A stretch of DNA of 14,514 bases, taken from contig JAEZYO010000179.1 of the NCBI GenBank assembly GCA_023419055.1, forward strand, positions 1 to 14,514. The letters run 5' to 3'. This DNA is from Pseudomonadota bacterium. Lineage in GTDB: Bacteria > Myxococcota > Polyangia > Polyangiales > Polyangiaceae. The position numbers were made by a program, and so were the translations under genes. Below are positions 1 to 5,513 of the stretch, in pieces. Every line of letters starts with the position of its first letter. Positions within the stretch are counted from its first letter, which is position 1. Below the pieces are notes generated by a model. The model made no database searches, was not told the origin of the DNA, and saw only the letters and a list, made by a program, of their open reading frames with translations.

Positions 1-358
1 CCTGCGTGAAGAGGCTCGAGCGTTCCTGATCGAGAAGCGCGGCGGTGCGGCCCTCGGCGATCGCCTCCTCGAAGCGCTCTCGCGCCTCTTCTCGACGCGC
101 GATCTCGCCGACGATGCGCCGCTCTCCGACGCTGAACGCGAACGCAGATACCGCTGCGTCGGCGGGCAGCGGCAAGGAATACGTGACCTGCAAGGCTTCT
201 GCGTAAAGGTTCGCGAAGCGCTGCGTGAGCTTCACGCGCGCGAGCCCGCCCCGAGCTTCCACGTCGAGACGAGCGCTCACGAGAGGCAGGTGCTCGGCGC
301 AAGTAGGCTTTGCAGTTGCTGCAGAGTGAGAAGGGATAAGGCGATCGATGACGTTCAT
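1..358 (-). CDS. VIT-domain (inter-alpha-trypsin type) protein, N-terminal part only
   Basis: This gene reads leftward and leaves the window, so only about 119 N-terminal residues are visible. My translation of the minus strand from the ATG at 358 shows a VIT-domain pattern: a beta-rich start (LVSARLDVEARGGLARVKLT), then LPLPADAAVSAFAFSVGERR, then EEARERFEEAIAEGRTAALL and DQERSSLFTQ. The run of A-x-x-x-F/Y-E-x-A-x-x-x-G-x-x-A-x-L-L followed by a short acidic/aromatic stretch is characteristic of VIT domains. In bacteria these usually precede a von Willebrand A domain in large secreted or envelope proteins. No signal peptide is evident at the visible start. The start is supported by a GGAGG at 366-370, seven bases upstream. 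The VWA domain is expected but not visible. It is divergent from the xylanase gene, and I see no functional link between them. Confidence 0.8.
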   Translation of the reverse strand, partial: MNVIDRLIPSHSAATAKPTCAEHLPLVSARLDVEARGGLARVKLTQRFANLYAEALQVTYSLPLPADAAVSAFAFSVGERRIVGEIARREEARERFEEAIAEGRTAALLDQERSSLFTQ

Positions 359-365
359 GAGCGGA

Positions 366-370
366 CCTCC
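366..370 (-). promoter_or_regulatory. Ribosome binding site of the VIT-domain gene
   Basis: On the minus strand this reads GGAGG with seven bases before the ATG at 358. It is one of only two canonical Shine-Dalgarno sequences in the window, and it fixes the start of the VIT gene. Confidence 0.7.
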
Positions 371-700
371 GTTCTTGTCGTGAGGTCAACGAACGAGCGC
401 TCCACCGGGTGACAAACTTTACAAAAACCACAATCCTTACCGAGAGTTGCAGGACCCCGCGCGCACCCTACCGCCAGGCAGGCCCTCCTTCGCTTCGGTC
501 CGGCGCTTCTGACCTACACGCGGTACTCACCCGTGCGCTCTCGTACGAGTCGAGAGCTCGGCGCGACGCTCTCGCCGCGACTCATCGTCTGGCTCAACCA
601 GCTTCACTGCCGCGGGTGCACTCGCGTTCAGGATTCACACGAGCGTTGCGCGCGCCGGCATACGCCCGATGTGGGAGCTCTTCACAGGGCCGCTCGATTC

Positions 701-716
701 CGTTCGCTCGCGAACG
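701..716. repeat. Short near-perfect palindrome in the divergent region
   Basis: CGTTCGC-TC-GCGAACG: two 7-base arms around a 2-base centre, about 300 bases upstream of the xylanase start. It could be a dimeric regulator site, or chance in GC-rich DNA. Confidence 0.3.
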
Positions 717-871
717 TCGTCGAGGCGCGCTCTCAGATGAAGAACGGCGCTGTTTCCGAGCCACATCAGCGATCTGTCGCCTCACTGCCGAACTGTGCGC
801 ACGAACGCCGAAGAGTGCGCGGGGCCCGCGAACGGTGTGCACGAAACCGAGTTGTACGCGCGCTCGCGAGG

Positions 872-900
872 GTGAACACACTCGGTCCCCGCCTGTTCAC
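872..900. promoter_or_regulatory. Inverted repeat, candidate operator upstream of the xylanase
   Basis: Arms GTGAACA (872-878) and TGTTCAC (894-900) are perfect inverted copies separated by 15 bases, giving a 22-base centre-to-centre spacing close to two helical turns. It ends 112 bases before the xylanase ATG and just before the AT-rich island that is the likeliest promoter. That layout fits an operator or activator site, but a 7-base repeat can arise by chance and no regulator is identified. Confidence 0.3.
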
Positions 901-1012
901 ATCAGCGCTGATTTCCCGCTGAATTACTTGAAATCAAGCAGCAATAAGTGTTTGTCCGAGTGCGTGAAATCCTGTAACGATTGTTGAGAACTGCGCGAGG
1001 ATCAATTTCACA

Positions 1013-4000
1013 ATGAACGTTCGACAAGGTTGGTGGTCCGGTTCGAGTCGTTGGTTGATGGGCTCAATACTCGGCGTGTGCGGCGTTGCTGCCTGCTCTG
1101 CGCCGGAGGCCGGAGATGGGGACGTTCAATCGGTCGAGCAAGCCTCGAGCAAGGACAAGGGCCACGGCCACGGCCACGATCGCGACCAGGATCGAGACCA
1201 TCGCCGCGATCGCGGCTGGGACCGTGACTGGGACCGTCACCGAGACTGGGATTGGGACCGCGGTCGCGACTGCCGTGACGACGACGAAGACAAGGTCGTC
1301 GCGGCGGGCTGCGGCTACGAGCTCACGGTCGAGAAGCACTCCAGCAACAAGCACGGCTACCTCGCGAAGGCCGAGCTCAAGAACAAGGACGGCGCCGTCG
1401 GTACGAGCTTCGAGCTCTTCCTCGACGTGGACGGCGGCGAGATCAGGAACGGCGAGCAGGCGGTCTTCACCGAGGTCGAGGGCGGCTACACCGTCACCGA
1501 GCCGAAGAAGCTCAAGAAGCTCAAGAAGGGCGACGAGCACAAGTTCCAGTTCCAGGGCAAGGGCAGCTTCGACGTCACGCCCCACGTCATCTCGGTCAAC
1601 GGCGTGAAGTGCGACCCCCAGGCGCCGACCGTCAGCCTCGACGCGAGCGACGACTTCATCACGTCGAACGACACCCTCACGCTCACGGCCACCGCGGCGG
1701 ACAACGTCGCCGTTCAGAAGGTCGTCTTCACGCAGGACGGCGAGGTGATCGCCGTCGACAGCGAGGCGCCTTACGTCCTCGAGGTCGACGTGACCTCCGC
1801 GCTCAACGGTCGTCACGTGTACGCCGCGACCGCGCACGATCCTTCGGGCAACACCACGACGTCGAACAGCGAGCGCCTGCTCGTCGCCATCGACAACAAG
1901 TTCCTCGGCACCGCCACGGACGGCGCGCCGGACTACACGCACCTGCTGAGCTACTTCGACCAGATCACCCCCGGCAACGCCGGTAAGTGGGGCTCGGTCG
2001 AAGCGACGCGCGACAGCATGAACTGGACCGCGCTCGACACCGCTTATCAGTTCGCGAAGCAGAACGGCCTCCGCTTCAAGATGCACACCATGGTCTGGGG
2101 CCAGCAGCAGCCCGGCTGGATGAGCTCGCTCAGCCCGGCCGAGCAGCGCGCGGAGATCGAGGAGTGGTTCGCGGCGGTCGCGGAGCGCTACCCCGATCTC
2201 GAAATGATCGATCTCGTGAACGAGCCGCTGCATGCCCCGCCGGCCTACGCGGAGGCTTTGGGCGGCGCCGGCGCCACGGGCTGGGACTGGCTCATCACGG
2301 CGTTCGAGCTCGGTCGCCAGTACTTCCCGAACGCGGAGCTGATCCTCAACGACTACAACATCCTGGTCCTCCCGCAGTTCACGAACGACTACCTGAACCT
2401 CATCAACCTGCTCAATGATCGCGGGCTCATCGACGGCATCGGCGAGCAGGCGCACTTCCTCGAGACGGCGGACATCTCGGTCGTGGCGGCGAACCTCGAC
2501 GCCCTCGCGGCGACGGGCTTGCCCATCTACATCTCCGAGCTCGACGTCAACTACGCGAACGACGCGCGTCACGCGAACCGCTTGAAGGATCTGTTCACGC
2601 TGTTCTGGAGTCACCCCTCGGTCGTGGGCGTGACGCACTGGGGCCACGAAGAGGGCCGCATGTGGCGCACCGACGCGCACCTCGTCAACATCGACGGCAC
2701 GCCGCGCCTGGGCCTGGAATGGATGATGTGCTTCACCTCCGGCCAGCAGAACTGCACGGTCCCGCCCTACGTGCCGCAGCCCCGCATGGGCGACTCGGCG
2801 GGCCTCACCCTACAGGCTGAAGACTTCGACGAGGGCAGCGGTCTGATCGCGCTCGGAGACGTCGTGGCTTACACCGACGACGGTGACCACGAGCGGTTCG
2901 ATCGCGTGGTCTTCCAGGACAGCTGGGACACGGTCGCGATCCGTTACGCCAAGGGCAGCACGCAGCCGTCGAGCGCGACCATCCACCTCGACAGCCTGGA
3001 CAATCCAGCCGTGGCGACGGTGGCGCTGCCGCCGACCGCCGGCTGGGGCACCATGGCCACGCAGTCGGTGTCCTTCCCGGCGACGAGCGGCGAGCACACG
3101 GTGTTCGTGAAGTACCACGGCGGCTTCGGCGTCGGTAACATCGACTCGATCGCCTTCTCGTCCTCGGCGCTCGGCCCGAACATCATCGCCAACGGTGACT
3201 TCGAGCAGAACGCCAACGGCTGGTACAGCTGGAACGGGACGGTCTCGACCACCACGACGAGCGCGCAGAAGGGCTCGTCGGCGCTCCTGGTGTCGAATCG
3301 GCCGGGCAACGGCCCGGCGGCGACCACCATCACGAGCGCGGTCACGCCCGGAACGAGCTACCAGGTGAGCTTCTGGGTGTCGATCGCCAACGCGGCGACC
3401 GCCAACGTCAACATCACTCAGAAGATCCGCTGCGACGGCGGCTCCGATCAGTACAGCTGGCTCGTCGCGCCGACCGCGGTGCAGCAGGGTCAGTGGGTCG
3501 AGCTCAAGGGCACCCTCGCCATCCCGAACTGCGCGCTCAGCGAGGTCACGATCTACGCCGAGGGCCCGCCCGCCGGTGTGGACCTCCTGGTCGACAACGT
3601 TACCGCGCGCGCCCCGAACGTGGTCAACCTCATCCCTGACGGCACCTTCGAGTCGAGCCAGGGCGGCTGGTTCAGCTGGGACGGCACGCTGTCGACCACC
3701 ACCGCTCGCGCTCACGGCGGCTCGCGCAGCTTGCTCGCCACGAACCGCGCGGGCAACGGCCCGGTGGCGCGCAGCCTGATGGGCCTGATCGAACCGAACA
3801 AGTCCTATCAGGTGAGCTTCTGGGTGAGCATCGGGAACGCGGCGACCGCCAACGTCAACCTCACGCGCAAGTTCACCTGCCAGGGCCAGGGAGACAGCTA
3901 CTCCTGGGTCGTGAACCCGACCGCCGTCACCGACGGCAGCTGGGTCCAGCTGAGCGGTACGCTCGCGGTGCCCGACTGCACCCTGACTGACGCGCTCATC

Positions 4001-4063
4001 TACGCGGAGGGCCCCGCCGGAGGCGTGGACATCTACGTCGACGACGTGTCCCTCACGAAGTAA
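1013..4063 (+). CDS. Multidomain GH10 endo-1,4-beta-xylanase lipoprotein with carbohydrate-binding modules
   Basis: A 1016-residue secreted enzyme that should hydrolyse internal beta-1,4 bonds of xylan. The N-terminus is a lipoprotein signal with lipobox VAAC (Cys28). It is followed by an unusual Asp/Arg/His/Trp-rich stretch (about 49-95), a CBM2-like domain between Cys100 and Cys200, an Ig-like domain (about 205-292), the GH10 catalytic domain (about 296-571), a CBM6/36-like module (about 595-716) and two tandem CBM4/9/22-like modules (about 721-868 and 871-1016). GH10 signatures are clear: HTMVWGQQQPGW near 358-369, acid/base Glu404 in DLVNEP, Asn403, GIGEQAHF with His481, nucleophile Glu509 in YISELDV, and VTHWGHEEGRMW near 540-551. 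The domain is somewhat short for GH10 (about 275 residues against a usual 300 or more). GAGG at 997-1000 is a slightly distant ribosome binding site. The gene stands alone and ends at a strong terminator. The lipobox implies envelope attachment. Family call is firm; module family numbers are approximate. Confidence 0.93.
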   Translation: MNVRQGWWSGSSRWLMGSILGVCGVAACSAPEAGDGDVQSVEQASSKDKGHGHGHDRDQDRDHRRDRGWDRDWDRHRDWDWDRGRDCRDDDEDKVVAAGCGYELTVEKHSSNKHGYLAKAELKNKDGAVGTSFELFLDVDGGEIRNGEQAVFTEVEGGYTVTEPKKLKKLKKGDEHKFQFQGKGSFDVTPHVISVNGVKCDPQAPTVSLDASDDFITSNDTLTLTATAADNVAVQKVVFTQDGEVIAVDSEAPYVLEVDVTSALNGRHVYAATAHDPSGNTTTSNSERLLVAIDNKFLGTATDGAPDYTHLLSYFDQITPGNAGKWGSVEATRDSMNWTALDTAYQFAKQNGLRFKMHTMVWGQQQPGWMSSLSPAEQRAEIEEWFAAVAERYPDLEMIDLVNEPLHAPPAYAEALGGAGATGWDWLITAFELGRQYFPNAELILNDYNILVLPQFTNDYLNLINLLNDRGLIDGIGEQAHFLETADISVVAANLDALAATGLPIYISELDVNYANDARHANRLKDLFTLFWSHPSVVGVTHWGHEEGRMWRTDAHLVNIDGTPRLGLEWMMCFTSGQQNCTVPPYVPQPRMGDSAGLTLQAEDFDEGSGLIALGDVVAYTDDGDHERFDRVVFQDSWDTVAIRYAKGSTQPSSATIHLDSLDNPAVATVALPPTAGWGTMATQSVSFPATSGEHTVFVKYHGGFGVGNIDSIAFSSSALGPNIIANGDFEQNANGWYSWNGTVSTTTTSAQKGSSALLVSNRPGNGPAATTITSAVTPGTSYQVSFWVSIANAATANVNITQKIRCDGGSDQYSWLVAPTAVQQGQWVELKGTLAIPNCALSEVTIYAEGPPAGVDLLVDNVTARAPNVVNLIPDGTFESSQGGWFSWDGTLSTTTARAHGGSRSLLATNRAGNGPVARSLMGLIEPNKSYQVSFWVSIGNAATANVNLTRKFTCQGQGDSYSWVVNPTAVTDGSWVQLSGTLAVPDCTLTDALIYAEGPAGGVDIYVDDVSLTK

Positions 4064-4095
4064 CGCGCGGCTCGCCAGTCTCGCCAGTATTGAAG

Positions 4096-4131
4096 AGGAC
4101 CGCTTCGGCTCGACGCCGAGGCGGTCCTTTT
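4096..4131 (+). terminator. Rho-independent terminator after the xylanase gene
   Basis: A 14-base stem (4096-4109 with 4115-4128, one G-T wobble) around the loop TCGAC, followed by TTTT at 4128-4131. It starts 33 bases after the xylanase stop. The pectate lyase gene converges from the right and ends at 4148, so the hairpin may serve both. The minus-strand tail is only weakly T-rich, so its main direction is plus. Confidence 0.85.
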
Positions 4132-4147
4132 CGCATCGAGCGCGTGA

Positions 4148-5452
4148 CTACTTGGGCCCCACGCCGGCCTGGAGCGCCGCCTGAAGGCCCGCCGTCGCGT
4201 CGAGCTCGTACTCGTACACGGGCGTGAAGCCGTTGCCGCTGCCGGTCTTGTTGCCGGTGCTGTTCGTGAAGTCGTTGCCCTCGGCCTTGAGTGTCCCGTT
4301 CTGCGAGACCTGGAGCGGGTTGTTCACCCCCGCGTAGACGTTGTTCTGGACCAAGAGCTTCGCGTCCTGCCCGGCGTTCGTGCAGTAGCTGTTACCGGTC
4401 GAGGTGTAGAGGTTGTTGAAGACGTGGATCTGCCCGCGACGTGAGCGCGGCATGCGTTGATCGACGTTCTGAGCCCACCAGCAGTGGTGATAGGTGACGT
4501 TCAGCTTCCCGGGGTCGCGCTCGTCGGTGTCGCTCGAGCCGATCAGGTTCGAGAAGCGGTGACCGCTCGCTCCCGCGTCGGGATCGGTGCGCTTGGTCGA
4601 ATAGCTGAACTTGGTCCAGGAGACCGTGACGAAGTTGGCTCCGCCGGTGATGTCCAGGTTGCCGTCGGAGCCGTCCGACACGTCGAGGTGATCCACCCAG
4701 ACGTGGTGCGAGCCGTCACCGATGGTGATGGCGTCGGCCCCGCCGCTGCAATCCGAGGGGCTGTCGCTGCAGTTGTTCCCGATCATCCTGAAGTTCCGCA
4801 AGATCACGTTCGACGCGTTGCTCACGCCGATGTGGCCGTGGATCTCCGCGCCGCAAATGCCGATGACGGTCTTGTTCGAGCCGATCCCGAAGCTGCCGGT
4901 GATCGAGCCCGAGACGTGGATCACCTTCGGGTCGTTCCCCTTGATCGCGCCGGCGAGCTCGTCCGCGTTCGTGACCACGATCGGCGTAGCGTTGCCGCCG
5001 CCCGTCGTACCGCTGCCCTCGGTCGCCCAACCCACGAGGGTGCTGGGCGGTGGCGGGGTCGTGCAGTCACCCGCTCCACCGCTCCCGGCAGCACCGCCCG
5101 AGCTGCTCCCGCCCGAGCTGCTCCCGCCCGAGCTGCCGCCAGCGGAGCCACCCTCGGAGCTGCCAGCGCTGCCACCCGAACCGGCGCTTCCACCCGAACC
5201 GGCGCCGCTCGAAGCGCTCCCGCCCGCTCCTCCGGAACCACCGCTCGCGCTCGTCCCGGCCGTCGCGCCGCTGCCGCCGGCGTTGCCAGAGCCGCTGCTG
5301 CCGCTCGCCCCCGCGAAGCTCTGCGAGCCGGCCGCGCCGCCGTCGCCAGGTGGCTCGTCCGAAGATCCGCAGGCCAGGCTGAGGGCGACTCCGGCCATGG
5401 CAAAGACAATGACGGGGGAGCGTAAGTGCTGGGGTTTGAAGGTCGATTTCAT
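4148..5452 (-). CDS. Pectate lyase, polysaccharide lyase family 1, lipoprotein
   Basis: A 434-residue enzyme expected to cleave polygalacturonate by calcium-dependent beta-elimination. The start gives a lipoprotein signal with lipobox SLAC (Cys28), then about 100 residues of Gly/Ser/Ala linker (29-129), then a PL1 parallel beta-helix domain (about 135-434). PL1 landmarks are DAITIGDGSHHVWVDHLDVS (240-259), SDGNLDI (262-268, with calcium-ligand type aspartates), TVSWTKF, HRFSNLIGSSD (298-308), VTYHHCWW (319-326), QRMPRSRRG (332-340; Arg333 aligns with the catalytic arginine of classical pectate lyases) and IHVFNN. The usual HHN after the T-x-H motif reads HHC here. It lies 61 bases after the CE8 stop in the same direction, so an esterase-then-lyase operon is likely. 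The ribosome binding site is weak. The lipobox and following CGS suggest outer-membrane rather than inner-membrane sorting. Confidence 0.93.
   Translation of the reverse strand: MKSTFKPQHLRSPVIVFAMAGVALSLACGSSDEPPGDGGAAGSQSFAGASGSSGSGNAGGSGATAGTSASGGSGGAGGSASSGAGSGGSAGSGGSAGSSEGGSAGGSSGGSSSGGSSSGGAAGSGGAGDCTTPPPPSTLVGWATEGSGTTGGGNATPIVVTNADELAGAIKGNDPKVIHVSGSITGSFGIGSNKTVIGICGAEIHGHIGVSNASNVILRNFRMIGNNCSDSPSDCSGGADAITIGDGSHHVWVDHLDVSDGSDGNLDITGGANFVTVSWTKFSYSTKRTDPDAGASGHRFSNLIGSSDTDERDPGKLNVTYHHCWWAQNVDQRMPRSRRGQIHVFNNLYTSTGNSYCTNAGQDAKLLVQNNVYAGVNNPLQVSQNGTLKAEGNDFTNSTGNKTGSGNGFTPVYEYELDATAGLQAALQAGVGPK
5094..5138. repeat. 15-base tandem repeat inside the pectate lyase linker
   Basis: Nearly three copies of a 15-base unit (CCGCCCGAGCTGCTC on the plus strand) lie at 5094-5108, 5109-5123 and 5124-5138, the last diverging at its end. 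On the coding strand it gives the repeating Ser/Gly linker. The codon-perfect repeat suggests linker growth by slippage or unequal recombination. Confidence 0.7.
5172..5205. repeat. 18-base direct repeat inside the pectate lyase linker
   Basis: CCACCCGAACCGGCGC occurs at 5172-5187 and again at 5190-5205 (18-base period). It encodes part of the Gly/Ser/Ala linker on the minus strand. It is separate from the 15-base repeat at 5094-5138. Confidence 0.65.
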
Positions 5453-5513
5453 CTGGTACCGGTTCCAATTCAGGGGCGCGAAGGCACGAGCGATCGTCCG
5501 CGGCGTTCAATCG

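Larger units (their letters stand above)
359..1012. other. Divergent intergenic region, no supported gene
   Basis: About 650 bases separate the divergent VIT and xylanase genes. The open frames here (for example 409-987 plus and 594-881 minus) are Arg/Ser/Ala-rich, have no recognisable domain and no good ribosome binding site, and look like chance frames in GC-rich DNA. Two relatively AT-rich islands stand out. One is at about 408-440, upstream of the VIT gene. The other is at about 919-990, upstream of the xylanase. They are the natural places for the two promoters, but I could not assign a convincing -35/-10 pair. Inverted repeats at 701-716 and 872-900 are listed separately. Confidence 0.6.

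Noticed and set aside
409..987. 192-residue plus-strand open frame between the VIT and xylanase genes
   Set aside because: Arg/Ser-rich composition, no domain, no ribosome binding site, and it overlaps the likely xylanase promoter region.
1064..2680. 538-residue minus-strand frame opposite the xylanase
   Set aside because: Val/Arg/Asp-rich shadow caused by GC-biased third codon positions; the plus-strand GH10 motifs are unambiguous.
5041..5310. Repetitive DNA as a CRISPR array or mobile-element repeat
   Set aside because: Repeats are contiguous, in frame and coding for a Gly/Ser linker; there are no spacers, no cas genes and no transposase.
5455..5470. GGAACCGGT upstream of the pectate lyase, also found near 11665, as an ECF-type -35 element
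   Set aside because: It is only about ten bases before the pectate lyase ATG, too close for a promoter, and no -10 partner is found at the usual spacing at either site.
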